Shown here in pieces: positions 44,361-53,108 of a stretch of DNA of 64,000 bases (within the stretch, counting starts at the first letter, position 1; every line of letters starts with the position of its first letter). A program made the position numbers and the translations under genes. This stretch comes from Micromonospora sp. WMMA1363. GTDB taxonomy: Bacteria; Actinomycetota; Actinomycetes; Mycobacteriales; Micromonosporaceae. The stretch is taken from positions 4,146,001-4,210,000 of the forward strand of contig NZ_JAUALB010000001.1 of NCBI RefSeq assembly GCF_030345795.1, given 5' to 3'. Under the pieces are notes generated by a model. It worked only from the letters and a program-made list of their open reading frames with translations. It searched no databases and was not told the DNA's origin.

Positions 44361-45010
44361 TCCGCGAGTTGTCACCCGACGTGGAGATCGAGATCTACGC
44401 CGACGTGGTCTGCCCCTGGTGCTACATCGGCAAGCGCCGGCTGGAGCAGGCACTGGCGTCGTACGACGGTGACGTGGCGATCCGCTACCGGCCTTTCCAG
44501 CTCGACCCGACACCGGTGCCGGAGCCGCTTCCGGTGGTCGACGCGCTGGCCGCGAAGTTCGGCGGCCGGGAACGCGCGACGCAGCTGGCCGACCACGTCA
44601 CCCGAGTGGCCGCCGGCACGGGACTGAAACTCGACCTCGGCCGCGCCGTCACCGCGAACACCTTCGACGCCCACCGGTTGGTCTCCTGGGCCACCGAACG
44701 CGGGCGGGCCGCCGACATGATCGAGGCACTCTACCGTGCCCACTTCACAAACGGCGTAGCCGTCGGTTCGCACGACGTGTTGGCCGCACTGGCCGGCGAG
44801 GTCGGCTTGGACACCGCCGAGGCGCGGGCGTTCCTCGACTCGGACGAGCGGGTCGCCGAGATCCACGCCGATCTGGCCGCCGCGCGGCAGCTCGGCGTCA
44901 CGAGCGTCCCGACTTTCGTACTGGCCGGCAAGTACGCCCTCAGCGGCGCCCAAGAGCCGGAGACCTTACTCGCCGCCCTGACGGAGGTACACCGTCGCGA
45001 GTCCGGCTGA
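44357..45010 (+). CDS. DsbA-family (FrnE-like) thiol oxidoreductase
   Basis: 217 aa thioredoxin-fold protein with an inserted helical domain. The active site is CPWC in YADVVCPWCYIGKRRLE (about residues 21-24), and the cis-Pro loop is GVTSVPTFVLAGKYALSGAQ near the end. No signal peptide, so cytoplasmic, as for FrnE/2-hydroxychromene-isomerase-like members. The GTG at 44357 overlaps the sufE stop. Likely a cytosolic disulfide reductase or isomerase; the substrate is unknown. Confidence 0.9.
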   Translation: MIRELSPDVEIEIYADVVCPWCYIGKRRLEQALASYDGDVAIRYRPFQLDPTPVPEPLPVVDALAAKFGGRERATQLADHVTRVAAGTGLKLDLGRAVTANTFDAHRLVSWATERGRAADMIEALYRAHFTNGVAVGSHDVLAALAGEVGLDTAEARAFLDSDERVAEIHADLAAARQLGVTSVPTFVLAGKYALSGAQEPETLLAALTEVHRRESG

Positions 45011-45029
45011 CAAATATTGACGATCATCA

Positions 45030-45045
45030 TGTTTCACGTGCAACG
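45030..45045 (+). promoter_or_regulatory. Near-consensus parS (ParB-binding) site
   Basis: TGTTTCACGTGCAACG matches the bacterial parS consensus TGTTTCACGTGAAACA at 14 of 16 positions, in the non-coding gap after the DsbA-like gene. Inverted 8-bp arms (CGATCATC at 45021-45028, GATGATCG at 45051-45058) flank it almost symmetrically. The origin-proximal location fits a role in chromosome segregation. Confidence 0.7.
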
Positions 45046-45124
45046 TAGCCGATGATCGCTTGGCCGGGCGCCAAGAATGCCCCTCTCCTCCACCGGCGGC
45101 GTCACGTGGGGTCTTCCGTGCACC

Positions 45125-45319
45125 TCAACTGCCGGCGAGGAAGCCGTTCTCGCGGAGCAGGGTGCGATCCCGGGCAGCGGCGGACTCCTCGGCGCGCTCG
45201 GCTTGGATCCGGCGCGCCTCCATCTCTTCCAACGCGTGCCGGATCGCGAGCCGGATCACGCCGTAGAGGAAGACGAACCCGCCGACGTACAGAATCACGG
45301 TGGTCACCAAGGCAAACAT
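45125..45319 (-). CDS. Small membrane protein with charged tail
   Basis: 64 aa: one TM helix (about 5-24, VTTVILYVGGFVFLYGVI) followed by an amphipathic, highly charged helix (HALEEMEARRIQAERAEESA). The pattern suggests a membrane-anchored coiled coil. No family recognised. The ATG at 45319 lacks a strong ribosome site. It is followed on the same strand by only non-coding DNA and the parS site. Confidence 0.6.
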   Translation of the reverse strand: MFALVTTVILYVGGFVFLYGVIRLAIRHALEEMEARRIQAERAEESAAARDRTLLRENGFLAGS

Positions 45320-45387
45320 GGCGCCACGGTAAACCGAATGTGAACCGTCGAAGGTTCACTGTTCGTACGTTCACCCGTACGTGTCCG

Positions 45388-45771
45388 TCAGGCGCTCCGA
45401 CCAGAATCCGGATGCCCTCCAGGATCGCCCCGGTGATCGGGCGACCGTGCCAACTCCCGGCGCAGCCGGCCGGGGACGCGCACCGGCACCCGCGGGTTCC
45501 GCACCGAACCCGGCAAGAACCCCCCGGGCAGGAGCCGGGACTCGCTGACCAGCAGGCCCCGACCAGCCCCGACCGGCCAGCGCTCCGGCGGCGAGCCCAC
45601 GCTGCTGCCCCCCGATGTGCAACAGTGCGGAACTCGCCCCGGTGCCGCCGAGTACAGCCGAGCCGGATCGGAGCACCGGCCGGACGACCCTTCGGCGGTG
45701 CCGTGCCGATCGCGTAGCGCCACCGGCACGGCACCCGTCCAACGTGCGACCTCAACCGCGGTTGAGGTCAA
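45388..45771 (-). pseudogene. Possible degraded gene of unknown function
   Basis: The 468-bp stretch between two small minus-strand genes has no convincing intact gene. One frame reads MTSTAVEVARWTGAVPVALR and, later, LLPGGFLPGSVRNPRVPVRV; a second frame carries TGASSALLHIGGQQRG; a third carries SWHGRPITGAILEGIRILV. Protein-like stretches hopping between frames hint at a decayed gene, but it could be chance in GC-rich DNA. Confidence 0.3.
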
Positions 45772-45787
45772 GCGTGATGCCGGTCGC

Positions 45788-46048
45788 TCAGGCGGACTCC
45801 AGCGCCTCCCCGAAGCCCTTCGTCAGTCCAGACAGGTGCTGGTCGGCGAGCAGGTGACCGGCGGTGATCACCAGTGCCATCGGCCACTCGATGACCCGGA
45901 CCGCGGCAAGTACCCCCAAACCCATGTAGTACGCCAGCTTGTCCGGTGGCGGGATCGCAATCTCACCCAGCATCGGGATCTCGACCCGGCGGTTGAACGC
46001 CCGGATCGTCTCGCGCCCCCCGCTGAGTTCCCGTGTCAACGTGCTCAT
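45788..46048 (-). CDS. Small membrane protein divergent from the P-type ATPase
   Basis: 86 aa. Polar N-terminus (MSTLTRELSGGRETIRAFNR), then two hydrophobic stretches (about 38-52 and 55-70; AYYMGLGVLAAVRVIEW, ALVITAGHLLADQ). GGGAGG lies five bases before the ATG. It is 215 bp from and divergent to the giant P-type ATPase; shared control or a subunit-like role is possible but unproven. No named family recognised. Confidence 0.65.
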   Translation of the reverse strand: MSTLTRELSGGRETIRAFNRRVEIPMLGEIAIPPPDKLAYYMGLGVLAAVRVIEWPMALVITAGHLLADQHLSGLTKGFGEALESA

Positions 46049-46263
46049 TCCGGCCTCCCAAAGACGACGACAGCATCCGGGATTCCACAGATGCGGCGGC
46101 CCATGCCAGCCCGGGCTGCGGAACTTCCCTGGTTGCCGGGGCATAACGGACGTCCGGCCGGGAAGGCAGGCCGCCGGAAACCAGGCGTGGGAGGCGAGAT
46201 GGAGTACGACGGGAGCAGCAGCACCGGAAGGTCGGGCCGGCACCTGTCCCGTCGTACGCCTCG

Positions 46264-49200
46264 ATGACGACGCTGGGTCGGGTCGCCGGCCATCTGCTTC
46301 CACCGCTCCCGGTGCCGCAGGTCGTTGGTGAGGCGTCGCGGAACCTCGGATCGGCAGCAGTCCGGCTTGCCAGGGTCACCGGCCTGACACGACGCCGGGT
46401 CTGGTCCCGTCCAGGGCGGCACCACATCGAGGTGTACGGCGTCGGCCAGGACGGCGGGGACGTCCTCGCCCAGCAGGTCGAGAGGGCGCTGGAGCGGATG
46501 CCCGGCGTGGCCTGGGCACGGGTGAACGCACCGTCGAGCCGGGTGGTGGTCGCCGTCGAAGCGCCCGAACCGAAACTTCGCGACCTGATCGCGGCCGTGT
46601 CCCGGGCCGAGCGCGTCTGCCCACACGAGCCCGATCCGGAGATCCCACCCCCGCATCCGCCCGAGGAGGGTCCGAGGACCCCCCGTACGCTCGGCGCGCT
46701 CGCGTCCGACGCGCTCGGCCTGACCATCTCCGCCGCGACCCGGATTCTCCCCCTCACCCCGGCCCCAGGCGAGGTCGCCGGCCTGCTCGCCGCCGTCGAC
46801 CTGCATCCGAAGCTGCACGCCCTCGCAGCTCGGGGGCTACCCGCTGACCCTCGCGCCGACCTGCTCTTCCCGCTGGCCGAGGCGGTGGTGCAGGGCCTGA
46901 CCGGCGGGTGGACCGGCATCGTGCTCGACGGCGCCCAGCGGGTGGTGCAGTGGGGCGAGGCACGGGCCCAGCTCGCCGCGTGGGCGAAGGCGGAACCCCG
47001 GCTGACCGGCGACCCGGAGCGCGCCGTCGCCCGGGCTCATCCCGTCGAACGGCCCCGACCCAAGCCGGACGGCCCGGTGGAGACGTACCTGACGCGGATG
47101 CTGCAGGCAGGTGCGGTCGGCGCGGCGGCGGCGACGCCCGTGGTGGGCGGCAAGCGGGCCGCCGCGCTCGGCCTCGCCACCCTGCCAAAGGCCCCCGGAT
47201 CCGGCCGCGAGGGGTACGCCGCCCAGCTCGGCAACCTGCTGGCGCGACGGGGCGTCATTGCGATGGACCGCAGCGTCCTGCGGGAGCTGGACCGGATCGA
47301 CACGCTGGTGCTGGACGCCGCGATCCTCGGTTCCGACCGCGGCATGCTCGCCGACCTGGTACCTCTCGCGGGCGCGGACCCGGGCGACGTCGCCGCCCAG
47401 GCGTTCGCATTGTTCGACCCGGACAGCCCCGGCGCGTGCCGCGCGGCCGACGGCTGGCGGATCGGCCCGACGGAGGCGCTCGGCGTAGCGGACCCCGGCG
47501 ACACCGCGGCGGTCGGCCGGCTACGGGCGGCGGGCGGCCGGATGCTCGGCCTGACGCACGGCGACCAGCTCGTCGCGGTGCTGCGGGTGGAGACCGAACC
47601 GGCGCCCGGCGCGAACATTCTGCCGACCGCCGCCCGGCGGGCGGGGCTGCGGCTGGTCGTGGCCGGCGACGAACCCGACCGGTACGACTTCGCCGACGCC
47701 AGCCTGCCCGGCGGCGACCGGCTCGCCGGAACGGTACGCCAGCTGCAGCGGGACGGTGCCGTGGTGATGCTGGTTTCCGACGACCGGTTAGCGCTCGGCG
47801 CCGCCGACTGCGGTCTCGGCGCCGCCAGCGACGAGGACCTGCCGCCGTGGGGGGCACACCTACTGGTCGGCACGGACCCGCGAGTGGCCGCGCTGGTGGT
47901 GGAGGCGGTCGGGGTGGCGCGGCGGATGACCGTGCAGAACATCCGGCTCGCGCTCGCCGGCACGGGCCTCGGCGCGCTCTCCGCGCTCACCGCCGCGACG
48001 GAACTGCTTCCGATCCGGACCCTGGCCGCGGTCAACGGGACGGCCGCACTGGCATTCGCCAACGGCGTGTGGCGCGCCCACCACCTGCCCAATCCCGCCG
48101 ACGCACCGGCCCCGGTGAAGGCGGTTCCCTGGCACCTGATGCCGGTCAGCACCGTCCTCGACCAACTCGACAGCACCCCCGACGGCCTGACGTCGACCGA
48201 GGCCGGCCGGCGGCGCTCGGGCGCGGGACCCGACGGTGACGCGCCGGCCACCCTGCTCCGCGCTTTCCTCGACGAGTTGGCCAATCCGCTGACCCCGGTC
48301 CTCGCCGCCGGGGCCGTGTTGTCCGCCTCCTTCGGCTCGCTCGTCGACGCCGCCCTGGTCGGTGGAGTGGTCGGCGGGTCGGCTCTGGTGGGCGCAGTGC
48401 ACCAGCGCAACACCGAACGGTCCCTGGCCGAGCTGCTGTCCCGCTCAGCGATCACCGCCCGGGTCCGGCGGGACGGCGGAGACCAGGTGCTGCCCGCGGA
48501 CGACCTGGTCCCGGGCGACATGATCGTCCTTGAACCAGGCGACGCCATACCGGCGGACTGCCGGGTCCTGGAGGCCGTGGGGCTGGAGGCCGACGAGTCC
48601 TCGCTGACCGGCGAGTCGCTGCCGGTGGGCAAGAGTGACCAGCCGGTCGCCGCGACCGCCGTCGCCGAGCGTCGCTCGATGGTGTACGAGGGCACCACCG
48701 TCGCCGCCGGGCACGGCCGGGCGATCGTCGTCGCCACCGGCGCCGACACCGAGGCCGGGCGCAGCATGGCGATGGCCCGCAACGCCCCGCCCAGTGGCGG
48801 CGTGGAGGCCCGGCTCGGCGGGCTGACCGGCAAGTCCATACCGCTCGCACTCGGGTCCGCGGTCGCCGTCGCCGGCGCCGGCATGGTCCGGGGCGTGCCG
48901 CTGGCGGAGACGGCTGCGGCCGCCGCGAACCTGGCCGTCGCGTCGGTGCCGGAGGGGTTGCCGTTCCTGGTCAGCGCCGCGCAACTGGCCGCGGCCCGGC
49001 GGCTGGCCGAGCACGGCGCGTTGGTTCGCAACCCACGCACGATCGAGACGCTGGGGCGGGTCGACGTCCTCTGCTTCGACAAGACCGGGACGCTGACCGA
49101 GGGCAGGCTGGTGCTCACCGGCGTCGGCGACGGCGACCGGTACGCCCCCGTCGACCAGCTCGACGACCACCTGCGCACGGTCCTCGCGGTCGCACTGCGC

Positions 49201-50832
49201 GCCACCCCCGACGCCGAAGACCCGGAGCAGCTCCCGGAACAGACCGATCGGGCGGTACGCCGGGCGGCGCGGCAGACAGACACGGTGGAGCAGACCGGCG
49301 CGTCGGCCTGGCACGCTGTCGGGGTGCTGCCCTTCGAACCGTCCCGCGGCTACCACGCCGCCGTCGGCGCCTGCGACGGCAGCCTGCTGCTCAGCCTCAA
49401 GGGCGCGCCGGAGACCGTGCTGCCCCGCTGTGTGAACCGCCGTACCGCGATCGGCATGGCACCGATGGACGAGGCGGCCATGGCCGCTGTGCAGGACGAC
49501 CTGAACCGGCACGCCGGTGCCGGGCAACGGGTCCTCGCCGTGGCCGAACGGACCGTGGCCAACGAGACGATAACCGACGACGACATCCGGGACCTGACCT
49601 TCGTCGGCATCCTCGCGCTGGGTGACGGGATCCGGGCCAGCGCCGCACCGGCCGTCGCGAGCATCCGCAAAGCCGGCGTGCACACCATCATGATCACGGG
49701 TGACCATCCCGCCACCGCCAAGGCGATCGCCTCCGTGATCAGCCAGGGCGACGGCCAGCAGGTGGTCACCGCCGCCGACCTCGACGACCTCGACGACGAG
49801 GCGCTGGCCGCCCGTCTGGTAGACACGGATGTCGTGGCCCGGTGCACCCCCGCCCACAAGGTTCGGATCATTCAAGCGTTGCAGGCATACGGCCGGTGCG
49901 TGGCGATGACCGGCGACGGCGCGAACGACGCCCCGGCCATCCGCCTCGCCGATGTCGGCATCGCACTCGGCCAGCGGGGTACCCCCGCCGCCCGCGCCGC
50001 GGCGGACCTGGTCGTCATGGACGACCGGCTGGAGACAATCATCGCCACCCTCGTCGAGGGGCGAGCGATGTGGTCGTCGGTCCGGCACGCGCTGAGCATC
50101 CTCGTCGGCGGCAACCTCGGGGAGATCGCGTTCAGCATCGTCACCGCCGCCGTCGACGGGCGCTCCGCCCTCAACGGCCGACAGTTGCTGCTGGTCAACC
50201 TGCTCACCGACCTGGCACCCGCGTTGGCCATCGCGGTCCGCCCGCCGGAGCACGGCGAAGACCTGCTCCGTGAGGGCCCGGACACCTCCCTCGGCACCAC
50301 CCTGAACCAGGAGATCGGGGTCCGGGCGACCTCCACCGCACTCGGCGCCACCGCCGGCTGGGCGCTGGCCCGATGGGCGGCCGGGACACCTCGCAGAGCC
50401 GGCACCATCGCTCTCGTGTCCCTGGTCGGCACCCAGCTCGGCCAGACCCTGCTGGCCGGCGGCGCCACCCCCGGCGTCCTCGTCTCCACCGCCGGTTCGG
50501 TGGGCGTGCTCGTGTTGGTTGTGCAGACCCCCGGCCTCAGCCAGTTCTTCGGCTGCACGCCGCTCGGGCCGATCGGCTGGACGATCGCTACCGGCTCAGC
50601 GGTCGGCGCCACCCTGGCCAACGGCGCGGTGGCCCGGCTGGTGGAGCGGCTACCGGCCCCGCCCACCGTCGATCTGCTGCACCGCCTGCCGCTGCGCCCG
50701 GACGCCGACCTGCTGCGCCGGTTGCGCCGCTGGCCTGGCGGCGGGCCGCCCAGCCCCGACGGTTCAGGCCCGGACGTTTCGGGCCCGAACGTTTCGGGCC
50801 CGGACGTTTCGGGCCCGAACAGTTTGGCCTGA
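46264..50832 (+). CDS. Giant cation-translocating P-type ATPase with duplicated N-half (CtpI/CtpH-like)
   Basis: 1522 aa, twice the usual size. Residues 1-620 form a degenerate ATPase-like half without DKTGT; residues 640-1460 form the working half: SSLTGESLPVG actuator loop, SVPEGLPFLVS ion-site helix, the phosphorylated Asp939 in CFDKTGTLTEG, SLKGAPET nucleotide contact, and MTGDGANDAPAIRLAD hinge. The architecture matches mycobacterial CtpI/CtpH. The cation is not predictable. The last 25 residues are a GPDVS/GPNVS repeat. No strong ribosome site precedes the ATG at 46264. Confidence 0.9.
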   Translation: MTTLGRVAGHLLPPLPVPQVVGEASRNLGSAAVRLARVTGLTRRRVWSRPGRHHIEVYGVGQDGGDVLAQQVERALERMPGVAWARVNAPSSRVVVAVEAPEPKLRDLIAAVSRAERVCPHEPDPEIPPPHPPEEGPRTPRTLGALASDALGLTISAATRILPLTPAPGEVAGLLAAVDLHPKLHALAARGLPADPRADLLFPLAEAVVQGLTGGWTGIVLDGAQRVVQWGEARAQLAAWAKAEPRLTGDPERAVARAHPVERPRPKPDGPVETYLTRMLQAGAVGAAAATPVVGGKRAAALGLATLPKAPGSGREGYAAQLGNLLARRGVIAMDRSVLRELDRIDTLVLDAAILGSDRGMLADLVPLAGADPGDVAAQAFALFDPDSPGACRAADGWRIGPTEALGVADPGDTAAVGRLRAAGGRMLGLTHGDQLVAVLRVETEPAPGANILPTAARRAGLRLVVAGDEPDRYDFADASLPGGDRLAGTVRQLQRDGAVVMLVSDDRLALGAADCGLGAASDEDLPPWGAHLLVGTDPRVAALVVEAVGVARRMTVQNIRLALAGTGLGALSALTAATELLPIRTLAAVNGTAALAFANGVWRAHHLPNPADAPAPVKAVPWHLMPVSTVLDQLDSTPDGLTSTEAGRRRSGAGPDGDAPATLLRAFLDELANPLTPVLAAGAVLSASFGSLVDAALVGGVVGGSALVGAVHQRNTERSLAELLSRSAITARVRRDGGDQVLPADDLVPGDMIVLEPGDAIPADCRVLEAVGLEADESSLTGESLPVGKSDQPVAATAVAERRSMVYEGTTVAAGHGRAIVVATGADTEAGRSMAMARNAPPSGGVEARLGGLTGKSIPLALGSAVAVAGAGMVRGVPLAETAAAAANLAVASVPEGLPFLVSAAQLAAARRLAEHGALVRNPRTIETLGRVDVLCFDKTGTLTEGRLVLTGVGDGDRYAPVDQLDDHLRTVLAVALRATPDAEDPEQLPEQTDRAVRRAARQTDTVEQTGASAWHAVGVLPFEPSRGYHAAVGACDGSLLLSLKGAPETVLPRCVNRRTAIGMAPMDEAAMAAVQDDLNRHAGAGQRVLAVAERTVANETITDDDIRDLTFVGILALGDGIRASAAPAVASIRKAGVHTIMITGDHPATAKAIASVISQGDGQQVVTAADLDDLDDEALAARLVDTDVVARCTPAHKVRIIQALQAYGRCVAMTGDGANDAPAIRLADVGIALGQRGTPAARAAADLVVMDDRLETIIATLVEGRAMWSSVRHALSILVGGNLGEIAFSIVTAAVDGRSALNGRQLLLVNLLTDLAPALAIAVRPPEHGEDLLREGPDTSLGTTLNQEIGVRATSTALGATAGWALARWAAGTPRRAGTIALVSLVGTQLGQTLLAGGATPGVLVSTAGSVGVLVLVVQTPGLSQFFGCTPLGPIGWTIATGSAVGATLANGAVARLVERLPAPPTVDLLHRLPLRPDADLLRRLRRWPGGGPPSPDGSGPDVSGPNVSGPDVSGPNSLA
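50767..50826. repeat. 15-bp coding repeat at the ATPase C-terminus
   Basis: Four 15-bp units alternating GGCCCGGACGTTTCG and GGCCCGAACGTTTCG (last unit diverged), encoding GPDVS/GPNVS. Each unit junction is palindromic (TTCGGGCCCGAA), so the RNA could also fold into hairpins. Confidence 0.85.
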
Positions 50833-50921
50833 ACGGTTCCGGATCAGAGCAACCTGACGCATCCGGAAGTGACCCCCCGCACCACCGGCGATGACGCGGA
50901 AGCTGGCCACAGCCCGGCCGC

Positions 50922-51893
50922 TCAATGCCAGGTGGCGGCGGCGCGGCGCAACCGGTCGTTGATCGCCCGGCCGATGCCCGTCTCGGGCACCGGCTCGACA
51001 ACGATCTCATCGACCGCGGCGGCGTCCAGCCGGTGCAACGCGTCGAAGAGTCGTGCCGCCGCCTCGGTGAGGTCGCCGGCGACGGAGAGCACCTCCACCG
51101 CGGCCCACTCGCCGACCGGCCGGCCCCGAAACGCCAGGAAGCCCCGCCGGGCGCCATCGCCGACCGCCGGCCCCGCAGCCGCCGCCAACCGCAACGGCGT
51201 ACGCGGCGCGTAGTGCGCCGCCAGCAACCCGGGCGCGACCGGTTGCCCCGAGCTTCCTGGGCGGACGACGACCGGCCCGACCGCGTCCGCCAGCGCCTCC
51301 ATCGGCAGCGCGCCCAGCCGCAGCACCACCGGGCGGCCCTCACGCACGTCCACGATCGTCGACTCGATGCCGCAACGGGTCGGCCCCCCGTCGAGTACCA
51401 CGTCCACCGCAGCGCCCAAGCCGCGCACCACGTGCTCGGCGCGGGTGGGACTGAGCTGCCCGAACCGGTTGGCGCTCGGCGCCGCCACCGGCACCCCCGC
51501 TGCCGCGATCAACGCCCGCGCGGCGTCGTGATCCGGCACCCGGACGGCCATCGTAGCCAGCCCGGACGTCACGATGGGTGGGATCACTGTCGGTCGATCG
51601 ACGATCAGCGTCAGCGGACCAGGCCAGAACCGCTCGGCCAGCGCCGCCACCGCCACCGGCACCGCGCCGACCAGCTTCTCCAGTTCCGCCGCCTCGGCCA
51701 GGTGCGTGATCAGCGGGTCGAAGCTCGGCCGCGCCTTCGCCTCGAAGATCCGGGCCGCGGCCCGAGCGTCCAGGGCGTTCGCACCCAGCCCGTACACCGT
51801 CTCGGTGGGGAAGGCCACCAACCCGCCGGTACGCAGAACTGAAGCCGCCTCGGCGATGCCGCTGTCGGCGGGAAGTAGGCGCGGTGTGCTCAC
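50922..51893 (-). CDS. L-threonylcarbamoyladenylate synthase (Sua5/TsaC2 type)
   Basis: 323 aa. The YrdC domain (about 10-190) makes threonylcarbamoyl-AMP for the t6A37 modification of ANN-decoding tRNAs: FPTETVYGLGANALD, IFEAKARPSFDPL with the KxR motif, and VPVAAPSANRFGQLSPT with SxN. A linker leads to the C-terminal Sua5 domain (about 225-323). The two-domain layout distinguishes it from short TsaC. It converges on the giant ATPase and stands alone. Confidence 0.93.
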   Translation of the reverse strand: MSTPRLLPADSGIAEAASVLRTGGLVAFPTETVYGLGANALDARAAARIFEAKARPSFDPLITHLAEAAELEKLVGAVPVAVAALAERFWPGPLTLIVDRPTVIPPIVTSGLATMAVRVPDHDAARALIAAAGVPVAAPSANRFGQLSPTRAEHVVRGLGAAVDVVLDGGPTRCGIESTIVDVREGRPVVLRLGALPMEALADAVGPVVVRPGSSGQPVAPGLLAAHYAPRTPLRLAAAAGPAVGDGARRGFLAFRGRPVGEWAAVEVLSVAGDLTEAAARLFDALHRLDAAAVDEIVVEPVPETGIGRAINDRLRRAAATWH

Positions 51894-51993
51894 GGCTCGA
51901 CGCTAACCTGCCCGGACATCGTCCGCGCCGCCGGCTACCAGCCGAGCGCTGCACCCGCCGCCTCGTTCGCGATCTCAGTACCCGCGTACGCGC

Positions 51994-52584
51994 TCAGATC
52001 GGTCGACGGCGCGTCCGATAGCGCAGGTGAAGCACCCGGTTGCCCTGAACCACCACCTCAGGATCCTCCAACAGGTGCTGCACGTGGACCGACCCGAAGT
52101 AGCGCTTGCCGGACCCGAACACGACGGGTACGACGTCCATGCGTACCTCGTCGACCAGGCCCGCGGCGAGCACCTGACCACCGACCTCTCCAGCAGCGAC
52201 CTCGACCACACGGCCGCCCGCAAGCTCCTGTGCCCTGGCCACGGCTGCCTCGACACCGTCGACAAAGTGAAACGGCGCCTCGGAGTCCCAGCCCTCAGGC
52301 TCCGGCCGGTGCGTCACGACGACCACGTGGTCGACCCCGCCCGGAGGTTTCCCGTCCCAGCCGTCCGTCATGTCGAAGACGTGGCGGCCGACGACGGTCG
52401 CCCCGATCTGGTCCCAGTACGGCCGGGTGTAGTCGTAGGACGTCTGCGACACCTTCAACGCGCCGCTCTCGTCCAACGGCACGTCGCCGCTGGTCAACCA
52501 GTCGAAGAGCGGTCCGGGCTGATCATTCTCGTCCGCGATGAAGCCGTCCACCGACACCGAGCTGTACATGACCACGTTACCCAC
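51994..52584 (-). CDS. Dihydrofolate reductase/RibD-C family protein
   Basis: 196 aa reductase of the DHFR-like YyaP/RibD-C family: VMYSSVSVDGFIADENDQPG at the start, VVGRHVFDMTDGWDG, and EVGGQVLAAGLVDEVRMDVV at the NADPH-binding end. These stand-alone proteins are not the folate enzyme itself; the substrate is unknown. The GTG at 52584 (VGNVVMYSS) has AGGAGA four bases upstream. It is the last ordinary gene before the insertion-sequence region. Confidence 0.88.
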   Translation of the reverse strand: MGNVVMYSSVSVDGFIADENDQPGPLFDWLTSGDVPLDESGALKVSQTSYDYTRPYWDQIGATVVGRHVFDMTDGWDGKPPGGVDHVVVVTHRPEPEGWDSEAPFHFVDGVEAAVARAQELAGGRVVEVAAGEVGGQVLAAGLVDEVRMDVVPVVFGSGKRYFGSVHVQHLLEDPEVVVQGNRVLHLRYRTRRRPI

Positions 52585-52727
52585 GGGCTCTCCTCTGCAT
52601 TTGGGTACCCTCAAACTAGCGTGTCGTGAGCTGTCGCTCTGACCGGAAAATGACCTTGACCACGTCGGGGTTTGGGCAGGCGGTATCACCGGGCCGGCGG
52701 CGCCTGGACCGGTTGGTGGCGGGTCGG

Positions 52728-53108
52728 TCAGGTGGTGGCGTTGAGGGTGACGGTATGGCCGAGGGCTTCGAGTTGCCGGACGAGGGTGTTGAGCTTGCGG
52801 TCGGTGTTGACGCGCCGGTCGTAGTAGTCGGGGCCGAGGTCCTGGTAGCGGGCGGTCGGGTCGGCGAGCAGGTGCCAGATGATGACCAGGATGGAGCGGG
52901 CGACGGCGACGAGGGCCTTGCCTTTACCGCGGCGTTTGACGATGCGCCGGTAGCGTTCGGCGAGGAAGCTGCCGCCGCTGCGGGCGGCGGTGCCGGCGGC
53001 CAGGCCGAGGACCCCGGCTTCGACGGTTGGCGGGCATGCGGCGGTGGCGGATCTGCGGGTTGACCTGGGGCGATGGGCGTGGGGAGGCTTCGGGGCCGTT
53101 TGCCCACG
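52728..53108 (-). pseudogene. C-terminal remnant of an IS110-family transposase
   Basis: A frame ending at 52728 reads VEAGVLGLAAGTAARSGG, SFLAERYRRIVKRRGKGKAL, ARSILVIIWHLLADP and YYDRRVNTDRKLNTLVRQLE, GHTVTLNATT. This is the conserved end of IS110/IS116/IS902 transposases (ILVIxxHLL, DLGxDYxDRR). The N-terminal two-thirds with the RuvC-like DEDD domain is missing. Its upstream edge is the IS1634 copy. Inactive fragment. Confidence 0.8.
53096..53108. repeat. Left copy of 13-bp direct repeat flanking the IS1634 element
   Basis: CCGTTTGCCCACG, repeated exactly at 54926-54938; a likely target-site duplication, since IS1634-type elements make long ones. Confidence 0.65.

Noticed and set aside
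52616..53107. Minus-strand frame of Pro/Ser/Thr-rich protein over the IS110 remnant
   Set aside because: The adjacent frame encodes the recognisable transposase end.
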